Positions 23,496 through 33,930 of a stretch of 49,739 nucleotides of DNA are shown here, piece by piece. The notes beneath the pieces were generated by a model that saw nothing but the letters and a program-made list of their open reading frames with translations, had not been told where the DNA came from and ran no database searches. A program made the translations under genes and the position numbers. Origin of the DNA: an uncultured Bacteroides sp. (lineage in GTDB: Bacteria > Bacteroidota > Bacteroidia > Bacteroidales > Bacteroidaceae); contig CAMTPA010000013.1 of NCBI GenBank assembly GCA_947074275.1, forward strand, positions 1 to 49,739. Direction: 5' to 3'. Position 1 is the stretch's first letter, and each line of letters opens with the position of its first letter.

Positions 23496-26400
23496 TTAGA
23501 AACCTACATTCACACCAAACGAGAATGATCTTGTTTTAGGATACCACCAGCAGTAACTCATTGGTTTTTCGGGGTCTACATCCTTAGGCAGGCTGCTCCA
23601 GTTGCACAAGTTGTAACCACTGAAGTAGAAACGAAGCTGTGTCATATGAGCCTTAGAAATGATATGTTTGGGTAGTGAATAACCAACCTCTACGTTGCGC
23701 AAAGAAAGGAAGTTACCATTTCTCACCCAAATGTCATTGTGGTATGTGCCCGAACCACGATCGCTATCAATAGCGTTGAAACTACCATAAACAGGACGTG
23801 GATAAGTAGCGTTGATGTTTCTTTCGTCCGTAGGGTCGTCGTTGTAATAACCCCAAGCTTTTGTCACTTCGTGTGTACCCATATTGCTCCATCCCGAGAA
23901 ACTCATAGCAGGAGACAAGAATACCGAACGGTTCAAGTAGGCAGTGAATACAGCACGTGCATCAATCCCTTTCCACTCGATACCAATATTGATAGATGGC
24001 ACCAATTCAGGAATCATTGTATAGCCCGAAGGAGTCATATCGTTTGAGTCGATAATACGGTCGCCATTCAAGTCTTTAAATACCGCAGTACCCAATGCTT
24101 GATTACCATTAGAAGCCGAGTTGTATGGATACTTCTCAGGGTTGTCGATAGCATCTTGATGACTGGTTGCAATTTTACTTGGATCGCTTGCCCAACCATC
24201 AAATTTATAGATATTCCATCCACCTACGCCGTAAGTGCTTGTGAAAGGCATTTCATATAGTTCCGCAACCGATGTATAATCGAAGATTCTATTGCCTGTT
24301 TTAGCTTGCCAAGGCACATTGGGAGTAAGCTCATCCATCTCTGTAATCTTGTTTTTATTCCAAGTCACCATTGCTTCGATAGAGTATTTGAAATCGCCAA
24401 TGTTGTTGCGATGACCCAACGTCAACTCAAGACCTTTTGTTTCGGCCTTACCATAAGAGTCTTGTGGAGCCAATACACCCAAGATAGTAGGAACAGTAGA
24501 ACGAGTTACAAGGATATTTGAACGCCACTCTTTGAACATATCCAAAGAACCGTATAGTTTGTTATTGAAGAAGTCGAAATCAACTCCAATATTCAACATA
24601 TCCGAGATTTCCCATTTGTTGTTTGGATTGCCCGCTTTGCTTTCGTACACACCCCCAATTACCGATTGTGATGTACCAAACGCATAGCCTCCACCCGTAG
24701 CATACGTGCCTTGATATGGATAGCGACCCGCACCCGTGATGGCCTGTCCAGCACGACCATAAGAAGCGCGCACTTTCAACAAGTTGATATTCGGGTTTTT
24801 CAACCACGACTCTTCAGAAGCAACCCAAGCAGCCGAACCACCAGGGAATGTACCAAAACGTTCGCCAGCCATAAAGTTGTCCGAACCCATACGAGACACA
24901 TTACCCGAAACTACATAACGGTTGGCATACGAGTAGGTTGCTTGTGCATTGTATGACAAATAGCGATTGGAAGACTCTGCACCGTGAACTACATTTTGAT
25001 AAGTACGGATAAATGCACGCGCGCTTACCAAGTGTTTGCCAAAAGCTTGATTATAGCTCAAACCGGCATTAAAGTTAATGTTGTAGTAATACTCACGTGG
25101 AGTAGATGTGGGGTTGGACAAAGCCGAGTAAGTAGAAAAACGAGTGTACTCATAATCCGACACATCGGTCACATTTCTGTTGGTATAGTTGTAGTTGAAA
25201 GAGTTCACATTGTTGCTTTGTTGAGACATAAATGTTTCGTAGGCATCAAAACTGATTGTACCATCTACTTTCAAACCAGGAACCAAGCTACCCAAATCAC
25301 CAGTCAAACGAACTGTACTGTATAAGTTACGACGACGGTTGTTGTTGATACCCGAAGAGGCCAACAAACGACCCGCATTTGAAGCTGTACTTGAAGCGTA
25401 GATTTCACCATTTGGACAGTAAACAGGTTCCATTGGGTTGGCTTCTACCGCACCAAAAGTCACAATATCAAATACACCAGTCAAAGGCTGAGCGATGTTG
25501 TCGATACGACCACCCAAGTCCAACGATACATTCAAGAACTTAGTTACATCAATATCAATATTTGAACGCAAGTTGTAGCGATTCAACGTGTGTTGTGTGC
25601 TAAAACCAGAGTTGTATTCAGTCCACTTGCTATTCCACATACCATCTTGACGAAGATATGAGAATGAAACGAAATAGCGAGCACGATTGTTACCACCACT
25701 CAAAGTCAAGTTGGTTTTATACATCGGAGCCTTGTCGCGATAAAGTTCTTCATACCAATTGGTATCGTAGTAACGGTATCTATCCATACCCGAAAGTTGT
25801 TCACCATTGCTCACACGACGATACATCTCGATTTCATCGTCAGAATACATCGGATCTTGTCCACTCAAATATCTCACTTGATTACGTGTCAACGCCATAT
25901 TGTATGAGTTTTGAGTCTCCATCTTTCCAGTCAATGTTTGGAAACCAATCTCTTGCGTAAAGTTGATGTTTGTTTTACCAGCTTGTCCACGTTTTGTTGT
26001 TACGATGATTGCACCATTTGCACCACGCATACCGTAGATAGCACAAGCAGCAGCATCTTTCAAGATAGTGATGCTTTCAATAGGGTAAGCATCCAAGAAC
26101 GAAAGGTCACGCTCTACATCATCCACAATCACAAGTGGAGTACGCGCATTGGCATTCATCGTACGCAAACCACGAATATACATCGCTGTTTCCGACCATC
26201 CCGGTTCACTTGCCCACTCGTAAGTTTGCACACCAGTCACCGTTGAGGTAAAGGCATTTTGCAACACTGTTACGGGGTGTTTTTGAAGTTCCTCACCAGT
26301 TACTACCGATGTAGATTCAGTCATTAACTTTTTGGGTTTACGACTAAATGGAACAGGAGCTGTATGCTCATAAATATCGGTATCTGGCTCCATTACAATT

Positions 26401-26711
26401 TTAAAGCCATCTTCAAAATCGGCAATAGCAGTGCCATTCAGGTATCCAGCAGCAGTGATGCAAAGCTCATCTGCTGGTTTTACATTTTTCAAGTTGAAAA
26501 AACCATCTTTATCAGTTAGAGCGATGCGGCTTGCTTCTGCCACATTCACCACAGCACCAGGTATCGGACTACCCTCTGGATCTACAACCTGCCCCCTCAA
26601 CACTTGTCCTTGTTGTTGTGCCCAAGAGTAGGTGGCCGTCATCAAAATGACTATCAAGAACAGGATTCTTTTCAATCCCGATATTTTATTTATACTATTA
26701 TTTGTGTACAT
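23496..26711 (-). CDS. SusC-like TonB-dependent transporter (second pair)
   Basis: 1071 residues. A signal peptide (RILFLIVILMTATYSWAQ) precedes a carboxypeptidase-D-like regulatory domain (LRGQVVDPEGSPIPGAVVNV). Then come the plug (LVIVDDVERDLSFLDAYPIE, ILKDAAACAIYGMRGANGAI) and a large C-terminal barrel. It imports oligosaccharides across the outer membrane with TonB energy. The usual EEVVVVGYG TonB-box stretch is replaced by a segment reading VPFSRKPKKLMTESTSVV. It is paired with the SusD downstream and separated from the first pair by only 18 nt. Confidence 0.94.
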   Translation of the reverse strand: MYTNNSINKISGLKRILFLIVILMTATYSWAQQQGQVLRGQVVDPEGSPIPGAVVNVAEASRIALTDKDGFFNLKNVKPADELCITAAGYLNGTAIADFEDGFKIVMEPDTDIYEHTAPVPFSRKPKKLMTESTSVVTGEELQKHPVTVLQNAFTSTVTGVQTYEWASEPGWSETAMYIRGLRTMNANARTPLVIVDDVERDLSFLDAYPIESITILKDAAACAIYGMRGANGAIIVTTKRGQAGKTNINFTQEIGFQTLTGKMETQNSYNMALTRNQVRYLSGQDPMYSDDEIEMYRRVSNGEQLSGMDRYRYYDTNWYEELYRDKAPMYKTNLTLSGGNNRARYFVSFSYLRQDGMWNSKWTEYNSGFSTQHTLNRYNLRSNIDIDVTKFLNVSLDLGGRIDNIAQPLTGVFDIVTFGAVEANPMEPVYCPNGEIYASSTASNAGRLLASSGINNNRRRNLYSTVRLTGDLGSLVPGLKVDGTISFDAYETFMSQQSNNVNSFNYNYTNRNVTDVSDYEYTRFSTYSALSNPTSTPREYYYNINFNAGLSYNQAFGKHLVSARAFIRTYQNVVHGAESSNRYLSYNAQATYSYANRYVVSGNVSRMGSDNFMAGERFGTFPGGSAAWVASEESWLKNPNINLLKVRASYGRAGQAITGAGRYPYQGTYATGGGYAFGTSQSVIGGVYESKAGNPNNKWEISDMLNIGVDFDFFNNKLYGSLDMFKEWRSNILVTRSTVPTILGVLAPQDSYGKAETKGLELTLGHRNNIGDFKYSIEAMVTWNKNKITEMDELTPNVPWQAKTGNRIFDYTSVAELYEMPFTSTYGVGGWNIYKFDGWASDPSKIATSHQDAIDNPEKYPYNSASNGNQALGTAVFKDLNGDRIIDSNDMTPSGYTMIPELVPSINIGIEWKGIDARAVFTAYLNRSVFLSPAMSFSGWSNMGTHEVTKAWGYYNDDPTDERNINATYPRPVYGSFNAIDSDRGSGTYHNDIWVRNGNFLSLRNVEVGYSLPKHIISKAHMTQLRFYFSGYNLCNWSSLPKDVDPEKPMSYCWWYPKTRSFSFGVNVGF

Positions 26712-26729
26712 ACATTATTCGATTTAAGA

Positions 26730-28496
26730 TTACCAACCCGGATTATTCTCAATATTCGTTTTCCAAACCTCAGTTTCCGGAATTGGATACAGATACATTT
26801 TATCAGTAAAGGTGCGTTGTTGAGCTACCTTACGAGTATACACCGCTCTGCCGTCTTGCAATGTCACATCCATACCGTAGATTGGTCTTGCCAAAGCCTC
26901 TACTGCTACATTCCAACGACGAACATCCCATACACGGTGTTCTTCAAAAGCTAACTCTACTGTGCGCTCTTTGCGAATAAAGTTTCTAATTTGCGATTGT
27001 GTTTGCAAGTCGGCACGTTCTGTCAGCAAGGCTGTCATACCCACACGGTCGCGAATAGGTTGCAATGTGTTCAACACCACTTCACGGCTTGCACCTGTTT
27101 CATTCAATGCCTCAGCATAGTTCAGCATAATCTCGGCATAGCGAATGATGCTCCAGTTGCGATAGCTTGTACCAGTATGCACTGCACTCAAGATTGCTTC
27201 TGGAATGTATTTGCGCACATAATAGCCAGTAGGAGTAGCGTTGGCATTGCCCACAGGATTATCTCGTTGGCCAATGATTACATTGATAGCACCATTGCCC
27301 CATTCTACACCGTGGTACAATACGCTTGCAGCCAAACGAGGGTCACGGTTTGCGCAAGGGTTGGTATCGTCATATCCACTACCAGCATTGATTGTAGGAG
27401 CCGCATTTCCATTGTAAACAGGAGCACCCGTTGCATCGTATTGTGCAAATGGAGCTGTACCATCTGCCATATCATACATATCCACCAAGTTTTGCGATGG
27501 ACAAAGACCACCATTACCACCTTCACCTACGGGAGTATCATTAAAGATTGCACCCCAACCTACTTTCACGTCGTTGCGGAACATAATCACCTCTTTGTTA
27601 TTTCCTTCGTAGGAAGTTCTCAAAATTGCATTCGTATAAGCTGTTTTGCCATCCAAATCGGTAAATAGCTCATAGTTGTGACCGTATTTAGTCATAAAGT
27701 TATTGGCAGCATCCACGGCATTTTGCCAAGTCACACCCGATTCGTTTCTGAAACGGTCGCTTGCCATATAAAGCGAAATGCGAGAAATCAAAGCACTTGC
27801 AGTAGGCTGATTGATACGGCCTGCATTGGATGCGTTGATCGACTCTTCATAATCTATCAAGTCGGGTTCGCACTCATTGAGTTCTGTCAAGATGAAATCT
27901 ACCACATACTCTTTCAAAGAAGGACGAGTGGTGTAACCTGTTAGCAAGTCACCGTCTGGATCTAAAACCTCTTTCACGATGGGCACAGGGCCGTAGCGTA
28001 AAAACAATTCCCAATAGAAATAAGCACGGAAGAAACGAGCTTCGGCTTTGTAATTCATCTTTTCTTTCTCGTATTTTTCTTGTGAATCGTCAATCGACTT
28101 TGGCACACCATCTATTCTTTCAAGAAGCATATTGCACTTGCGAATGCCACGATAACGGCTTTCCCAAATCGAAGTCAATTCGGCAGATCCGCTCCACGCA
28201 TAATAGTTTCCGATATTGAAGCTTGAACGTGTTCCGCCAGTCGAATAGCTTGTCTGTCCCAAATCGGATGCTGTATCAAGCCACGATTGATTGACGCGAC
28301 CTGCTCCGTGCAATAAGAAGTTGTAGGTATCTGTGTGGAATTGTCTCATAGTAGTCCACTCGCTAAACACCTGTTCTTCGGTCAGCTCATTACTTGGTTG
28401 TTTGTCCAAGAAACCGCCAAAAGCATCCTCGCAAGAGGTTAAGGTGGCCATTCCCATCCCCAACACAAAGGCTGTATATAATAATTTCTTTCTCAT
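26730..28496 (-). CDS. SusD-like glycan-binding lipoprotein (first pair)
   Basis: 588 residues. The lipobox LTSC gives Cys22, followed by FLDKQPSNELTEEQVFSEW. Family helices include AEARFFRAYFYWELFLRYG and IMLNYAEALNETG, and the C terminus holds RKERTVELAFEEHRVWDVRR. It is the surface lid and binding partner of the SusC encoded 5 nt upstream. Its sequence is clearly different from the second SusD, so the two pairs are not a recent duplication and may handle different arabinan fragments (inference). Confidence 0.93.
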   Translation of the reverse strand: MRKKLLYTAFVLGMGMATLTSCEDAFGGFLDKQPSNELTEEQVFSEWTTMRQFHTDTYNFLLHGAGRVNQSWLDTASDLGQTSYSTGGTRSSFNIGNYYAWSGSAELTSIWESRYRGIRKCNMLLERIDGVPKSIDDSQEKYEKEKMNYKAEARFFRAYFYWELFLRYGPVPIVKEVLDPDGDLLTGYTTRPSLKEYVVDFILTELNECEPDLIDYEESINASNAGRINQPTASALISRISLYMASDRFRNESGVTWQNAVDAANNFMTKYGHNYELFTDLDGKTAYTNAILRTSYEGNNKEVIMFRNDVKVGWGAIFNDTPVGEGGNGGLCPSQNLVDMYDMADGTAPFAQYDATGAPVYNGNAAPTINAGSGYDDTNPCANRDPRLAASVLYHGVEWGNGAINVIIGQRDNPVGNANATPTGYYVRKYIPEAILSAVHTGTSYRNWSIIRYAEIMLNYAEALNETGASREVVLNTLQPIRDRVGMTALLTERADLQTQSQIRNFIRKERTVELAFEEHRVWDVRRWNVAVEALARPIYGMDVTLQDGRAVYTRKVAQQRTFTDKMYLYPIPETEVWKTNIENNPGW

Positions 28497-28501
28497 ACTA
28501 A

Positions 28502-31500
28502 TTAAAATTTAACATTAACACCAAAGTTAACCGATCTCATAATGGGGTAACGGTTTGATCCATTGCTTTCAGGGTCAACCATACCATCCAAATGATCCCA
28601 AGTAATCAGATTGTTAGCGTTTACATAGAAACGGCATTCGCTCATTGCAGCTTTAGAAATCCAACGTTTTGGAAGTGAATATCCCAACTCGATATTCTTC
28701 AAGCGAAGGAAAGAACCGTTTTGCAAGAAGAATGAGTTTTGACGTTGGTTGTGGTCGCCGTTTCCTGCATAGTGCAATCGTGGATAGCGAGCCGAAGCTA
28801 AGTTTTCAGCTTCGCTCAAAGCTGGATTCCAACGTTTCAAGTGATGTTCTTTCACTTTACCACCATTCACGAAAGCATACATCGCTTCTGCATCGTAATA
28901 GCGGCTCACGTTTGTCACACCTTGGAACATCACGCTAAAGCTCCATCCCTTATAGTCGCATCCCAAAGATAGTGCGTAAGTGTTTTCGGGAATATCACTG
29001 AAACCGATGAATGTTTCGTCACGGTCGTCGATAAATCCATCACCATTCATATCGCGATACTTCAAGTCGCCCACCTGCACATTTCCGTAAGTAGATGTTG
29101 GGAAGTTAGGGTTGGCAATATCCGCAGCTGTCACAAAGCCGTCGCACACCAATCCGAAGTATTGGTTGATAGCTTGTCCCTCACGTTTGCGATAACCAGT
29201 TTTTGAACTTGGCTCATCCATATCGATGATTTCATTTTTAGCGTGAGAGAACGTGAATCCTACATTGTAGAAAAAGTCACTTCCAATGTTGTTCATATGG
29301 CGAAGCTCGATTTCATAACCTGAGTTTTTGGTTTTACCCAAGTTTCCTGCTGCCATATTTACACCTACCCAGTCGGGGCGGCTTGCATAGGGAGTAAGGA
29401 TGTTGTTGCGTTTTTCGTAGAAGTAATCTACAACACCACTCAACTTACCATTCCAAAGCGTAAACTCAACACCGGCATTCGATTTGTGAGCACGCTCCCA
29501 AGTTACACCGTAGTTGGGATATTGGCTTTCGAAGATACCTGTCTGGCCGTTTGTTCCAAAATAATAGTCGTTATTGATTTGCGACCAAATAGCTTGATAC
29601 AAGAAACGTTGTTTGACACCATTTACTTGATATACATCATTACCTACTTGTCCGTAAGAAGCACGAATTTTCAAACTGTTCAACCATTCGCTGGTACTCT
29701 TCATAAACTCTTCGTTGTTGATTCTCCAACCCAATGAGAAAGAGGGGAAGAAACCGAAACGTTTGCCACGCATAAAGTTTTCAGAACCGTTGTAACCAAA
29801 GTTCACCTCACCCAAATAGCGATCGTCGTAGCCATAAGTTGCACGACCCACCAAACCTTGATAACGTTCTGCCAAGTTCGATTTATAACGGAAATCGTTT
29901 TGATTGTAAAGCACCATTGCCGAAACATCGTTCTTGCCAAATGTGCGCGACCAATTTACTTGAGCCTCCATATAAAGCTTATAGGTGGTTGCACTAAAAT
30001 CACCTCCATTGCCAGCATACGACAATTCGGTATCAGAGTTAAATTGATTGTAAGCGTCAATCGAGTTGTAGTTATTGCGATCGTTTAGTTCGTAAGTAGC
30101 AAATGTACCTGTGAACTTACGGTTGTAATATGCATCGTAGTCGAAAGAGACCATACCACGTGCTTTCAAGCCGGGAGTCAACCAATCCATCTTATAATCT
30201 AACACGAAGTTGGTTTCGTTGATTGTGTTGGTAGCACGATAGAAACCTGCTTTTGCCAAACGACCTACAATGTTGTTTTGATATTGAGAGCTACCACCAA
30301 ACAACGTTTGTGTTTCATCGCCTTCGCCTACTGTGTAAGCCACGGGAAACAACCATCCCGGTGTATGATTCAATTCGTAGAACACCTCATTATAAACAGA
30401 GTTCTCATTTGTATTCGGGCCTTTACGCTCTTCAAAGCGTGTACCAAAGTTTACCGACATAGTTAAATCGGATGTCAATAGGAAGTCAAGATTGGCACGG
30501 AATGAGTAACGACGGAAACTTGAGTTCGACTTGTTGCCATATTGGTCCATACTGAAGTTGCGATACAAACCCTGTTGATCGTAGAACTCAGCAGAAGCGA
30601 AGTAACGCATACGTTTTGTACCACCTTGAATGTTTACATTGTAGCGTTGCGCTGGAGCCGATTTGCGTAGTACGGTGCCATACCAGTCTACATTTGGATA
30701 AAGCAAAGCATCGATACCACTCAACTGACCAGCAGAAGATTTGCGGAACATCTCAAGATCGGCAGCCGAATATTGCGAAGGCAGACCATCGTTTGCCAAA
30801 GCCTCTTCGAGCAATGACACCGAGTTGTACGAATCCAAATAAGTATCGGTACGAGTAGGCGACTGAATTTGGAAATTGGCAGTCAAGCTTACTGTTGGTT
30901 TTTGCTCGCGACCACGTTTGGTAGTAATCAACATTACACCATTCGCACCACGCACACCATATACAGCCGTAGCCGAAGCATCTTTCAGTGTTGAGATAGA
31001 CTCAATATCATCTGGAGCAATTTGCGAGAAAGCACGCTCTACACCATCTACCAAGATAAGCGGTTGGTTGTCGCCCGCAAACGAAGCACGACCACGGATG
31101 AAGATTTGCATATCGTCCGAACCCGGAGCACCCGATGTTTGTGAAGTAATCACACCGGGAATCTTACCAGCGATGGCTTGCGAGATATTTGCAGCAGGCG
31201 ATTTAAGAAGCTCCTTAGAAGACACTTGTGAGATAGCACCTACCACACTCTCTTTCTTCTGAGCACCATAACCCACTACTACCACCTCTTCGAGTGTTTC
31301 AGAATCTTCGTGCATCAACACGTTGAAAAAGCTTTTTCCACCTACTGTTATGTCTTGTGTTACATAACCCACGTAGCTCACTTGCAGCACGGCGTTATCT
31401 CCCGATACTGTCAATGCGAAATTTCCATCAAAGTCTGATACCGTACCGTTGGTAGTACCTTTTTCGAGCACACTTGCACCGATGATTGTTTCGCCCGATG

Positions 31501-31636
31501 AGTCTTTGACAACACCCGTTACTCTCTTCGATTGTGCCCACATACACTGACAAAGCAGCATAAGTACAAATATCGCAAGCATTCGTGGAGAAAGGTTTCT
31601 CCACAATGCTTTTATAGTTATTTGCTTGTATTCCAT
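28502..31636 (-). CDS. SusC-like TonB-dependent transporter (first pair)
   Basis: 1044 residues. The signal peptide (MLAIFVLMLLCQCMWAQ) follows an N-terminal charged stretch. The regulatory domain reads VTGVVKDSSGETIIGASVLE, the TonB box region is TLEEVVVVGYGAQKK, and the plug has PLILVDGVERAFSQIAPDDI and LKDASATAVYGVRGANGVM. The rest is the 22-strand barrel, ending in an aromatic residue. It imports glycan fragments with its SusD partner. It starts 22 nt after the LamG lipoprotein gene, so all six genes can share one transcript. Confidence 0.95.
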   Translation of the reverse strand: MEYKQITIKALWRNLSPRMLAIFVLMLLCQCMWAQSKRVTGVVKDSSGETIIGASVLEKGTTNGTVSDFDGNFALTVSGDNAVLQVSYVGYVTQDITVGGKSFFNVLMHEDSETLEEVVVVGYGAQKKESVVGAISQVSSKELLKSPAANISQAIAGKIPGVITSQTSGAPGSDDMQIFIRGRASFAGDNQPLILVDGVERAFSQIAPDDIESISTLKDASATAVYGVRGANGVMLITTKRGREQKPTVSLTANFQIQSPTRTDTYLDSYNSVSLLEEALANDGLPSQYSAADLEMFRKSSAGQLSGIDALLYPNVDWYGTVLRKSAPAQRYNVNIQGGTKRMRYFASAEFYDQQGLYRNFSMDQYGNKSNSSFRRYSFRANLDFLLTSDLTMSVNFGTRFEERKGPNTNENSVYNEVFYELNHTPGWLFPVAYTVGEGDETQTLFGGSSQYQNNIVGRLAKAGFYRATNTINETNFVLDYKMDWLTPGLKARGMVSFDYDAYYNRKFTGTFATYELNDRNNYNSIDAYNQFNSDTELSYAGNGGDFSATTYKLYMEAQVNWSRTFGKNDVSAMVLYNQNDFRYKSNLAERYQGLVGRATYGYDDRYLGEVNFGYNGSENFMRGKRFGFFPSFSLGWRINNEEFMKSTSEWLNSLKIRASYGQVGNDVYQVNGVKQRFLYQAIWSQINNDYYFGTNGQTGIFESQYPNYGVTWERAHKSNAGVEFTLWNGKLSGVVDYFYEKRNNILTPYASRPDWVGVNMAAGNLGKTKNSGYEIELRHMNNIGSDFFYNVGFTFSHAKNEIIDMDEPSSKTGYRKREGQAINQYFGLVCDGFVTAADIANPNFPTSTYGNVQVGDLKYRDMNGDGFIDDRDETFIGFSDIPENTYALSLGCDYKGWSFSVMFQGVTNVSRYYDAEAMYAFVNGGKVKEHHLKRWNPALSEAENLASARYPRLHYAGNGDHNQRQNSFFLQNGSFLRLKNIELGYSLPKRWISKAAMSECRFYVNANNLITWDHLDGMVDPESNGSNRYPIMRSVNFGVNVKF

Positions 31637-31658
31637 AGTGTTTTTATATTATTAGATC

Positions 31659-33431
31659 TTAATTACTGGTTGTTAAGTAAGGGTAGTAAGCCACAGTGCG
31701 TACATCGAGGCTCGCCAATTCTACCGTCAAGAACAATCCGATTTCAGGAGTTGAGATTCCTTCGTAATAGAATGTATAGTCGGGAAGTTTAGTGCCATCG
31801 GCAGTAGTCACTTTCGCGGTCATATTCAATCTATTACCAGAGCGTGTCAATATCACCTTGCAATGAGCACCTTGCATCTGTTTCACGTAGTTGTCCCAGT
31901 CGTATCCACTGCTAATAGCCTCGCCGTTGTAGTTGCCATCTCCCCAGCCCCAAGCATCGGCACGAAGCACGAAATATTCTGCATAGTCGTCTTCGCCAAA
32001 CATCTTGCCGTTGGTCATCACAAGCAACCAGTTGTTCCAGTTGGCAGTAGCATTTGTATTATTTATAAATGTATATACAAAAGGTGCAGGAGTGTTGCCC
32101 GATATAACAGATAGTTCCGAGCGATATGTCCACCAAGGAGCAGTACAATCGGCAGGACCTACCAAGTAAGTTCCAGCATCGTAAGCATCGCCCGAGTAAA
32201 CGGTTTCTGGATCGATTTTCAGATAAGCACCTTCACAAGTAAGGAATGCGCCAATTGATTCGCCAAGATCACCATCGTAAGTCACCTTATAAGTATATGT
32301 TTTTTTATCTTCTGTAGTCACGATAGCAGTCACATTGAGTGTAGAGCCGCTACGTTTAATTGTCAAGTCTACATAAGCACCGTTCATATCCGAGGTGAAT
32401 GTATCGAAATTGAAGTCGTGTGTCATATTCTCTACCGAGAAACCTGCGTCACCCCAGCCCCAAGCATCCGAACGAAGAACAAAGTGTTCGGCATATCCAG
32501 CTTCGCCACGGTCTTTGCCATTGGTCACCACAAGCAACCAGTTGTTCCAGTTGGCGTTTCCATTGGTGTAGTTGTAGAACCCGAAGTGAATGGTTTTATC
32601 GCCAGTAGCTGTCACCAAATCCGAGAACGCCGACCACCAAGGAGTAGTACAGTCTTCAGAACCAATAATGATTGAGTTGTCCTCTTCTACCTCGTCTAAA
32701 CTTGGAAGAGCTGTTTCTTTGTCGGTCACCACATTGCGATATACACGAACATCGTCTACCCACATTTGTTGGGCATCCGATCCTGAACCATAACCTAAGT
32801 AAAAGTAAGGAAGTGTAGTGATGTTGTTCACTATCTCGTTAAAGTCGAAAGAGCCATCGGCTGTTTGCTCGTAAGCTTTTTCTCCATCTATATAAATGAA
32901 GAAGCCATCGGTTTTCACACTCAATGCTACATAGTGCCATTCGTCGGCAGTCAAAGCATCGGTAGGTTGCGAAGGGTTGTTTACCTCGAAAGATGCGCCA
33001 GCACCTTGGTATTTCAACCACGCATTGGGAGTAAAGAAAAGCTTTGTTTGCTCCTCTTCATCCATAAAAGAAAAAATTGTAGCAGAAAGATTGTTTGCAG
33101 TAGTCTTTACCCAGAAAGTAACAGATGCGCCTGTTTGAATTTTAACATTGAGCAGAGGGTTTGACACACGCGCAAAGCCGCCATTCAATTGAAGTACATT
33201 TCCTTTCTCGCTATCCGAAACGATTTCGGGAATATTACCTTCGCCATAAGCACTCAAGGTAAACTCTTCAGGTGAAAGTTCGTCTTCGAACTTGTACTCC
33301 CCTTTCAATTCAAGTCGAGGGTAAATCTGATTGCCGGCAGGTGGATCCATTTGACCCCAATCCTGGCACGACCACATACTAAACGTCAGTAGTGTGACTG
33401 TCAATATTGACAACCATTTTGGTGATTTCAT
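31659..33431 (-). CDS. Surface lipoprotein with LamG domain and duplicated Trp-rich module
   Basis: 590 residues. The lipobox FSMWSC gives Cys22. Residues ~45-233 are a LamG/concanavalin-like sandwich (ASVTFWVKTTANNLSATIFSF, DEWHYVALSVKTDGFFIYID, VDDVRVYRNVV). Two copies of a ~160-residue module follow (about 255-412 and 423-580), each with DCT(T/A)PWW, NWNNWLLV(V/M)TNGK and FVLR(S/A)DAWGWGD. The tryptophan-rich pattern suits carbohydrate binding. No catalytic motif is seen. As first gene of the SusCD operon it probably acts as an arabinan-binding surface protein (inference). The two modules are also similar at DNA level, indicating duplication. Confidence 0.8.
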   Translation of the reverse strand: MKSPKWLSILTVTLLTFSMWSCQDWGQMDPPAGNQIYPRLELKGEYKFEDELSPEEFTLSAYGEGNIPEIVSDSEKGNVLQLNGGFARVSNPLLNVKIQTGASVTFWVKTTANNLSATIFSFMDEEEQTKLFFTPNAWLKYQGAGASFEVNNPSQPTDALTADEWHYVALSVKTDGFFIYIDGEKAYEQTADGSFDFNEIVNNITTLPYFYLGYGSGSDAQQMWVDDVRVYRNVVTDKETALPSLDEVEEDNSIIIGSEDCTTPWWSAFSDLVTATGDKTIHFGFYNYTNGNANWNNWLLVVTNGKDRGEAGYAEHFVLRSDAWGWGDAGFSVENMTHDFNFDTFTSDMNGAYVDLTIKRSGSTLNVTAIVTTEDKKTYTYKVTYDGDLGESIGAFLTCEGAYLKIDPETVYSGDAYDAGTYLVGPADCTAPWWTYRSELSVISGNTPAPFVYTFINNTNATANWNNWLLVMTNGKMFGEDDYAEYFVLRADAWGWGDGNYNGEAISSGYDWDNYVKQMQGAHCKVILTRSGNRLNMTAKVTTADGTKLPDYTFYYEGISTPEIGLFLTVELASLDVRTVAYYPYLTTSN

Positions 33432-33482
33432 AATACAGATTTTTATTTGGTTTTTGTTTTTCTTTGTTGTTATACAACGCTA

Positions 33483-33490
33483 CAAAACTA
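33483..33490 (-). promoter_or_regulatory. -7 element (TAGTTTTG) of the arabinan operon
   Basis: A perfect TAnnTTTG on the minus strand, 52 bp upstream of the ATG at 33431. No -33 TTTG precedes it, as expected of an activator-dependent promoter. Confidence 0.6.
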
Positions 33491-33511
33491 CGTTCTATCG
33501 TAAAAACAGAG

Positions 33512-33550
33512 GTGGATAAATGTATTTTTGATGCGGATAAATGTATTTTT
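33512..33550 (-). promoter_or_regulatory. Two direct repeats, probable HTCS operator
   Basis: Two 18-nt repeats (33512-33529 and 33533-33550) differ at one base and are offset by 21 bp. On the minus strand the core reads ACATTTATCC(A/G)C. The proximal copy ends 21 bp before the -7 element. The motif matches the repeats at 38323-38372. Confidence 0.65.
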
Positions 33551-33930
33551 TACACATATTACTTATTGTCTATCATTGGCACAAGCCCTGCAAACGAGGT
33601 TTGAGCTTTCATTGCATATAAAATGTGATGAACCCATTATTACTGCACACCGATATTTTAAACTATGCGAATCAATCAAATCAACTGTTAATATCCAGCG
33701 ATTCAGACATTCATATTTTATCGGATAACTGTGAACAGCTCACAAGCAGTTATTCTGCATCCCATCAGGGGATGCAATCAATGCACAACATCATACGCAA
33801 AAAGATTATTTCCGAAAGATAAAAATGAGTGGATTTGTTTTTGTATCAATCATCAAGTGTTCGTGTTTCATTGTCCAGTTTAGTTTTTCGTGTTTTAAAA
33901 TTCATTTTGTTTCAACTACAGTTTGTGCAA

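Noticed and set aside
23496-26711. Second SusC as a defective transporter for lack of EEVVVVGYG
   Set aside because: A PVPF.RK-type replacement segment occurs in a known SusC subgroup as I recall, and plug and barrel are complete.
33756-33776. 8-bp hairpin TGCATCCC/GGGATGCA as terminator of the regulator gene
   Set aside because: More than 240 bp past the stop and not followed by a T-run on the minus strand.
33625-33822. 65-codon open frame between the arabinan operon and the regulator
   Set aside because: No ribosome-binding site, family or codon pattern supports it; it spans a hairpin in AT-rich spacer.
33869-33879. Single ATTGTCCAG resembling the operator core
   Set aside because: Only one copy, not near a -7 element of a known gene, and no partner at 21 bp.
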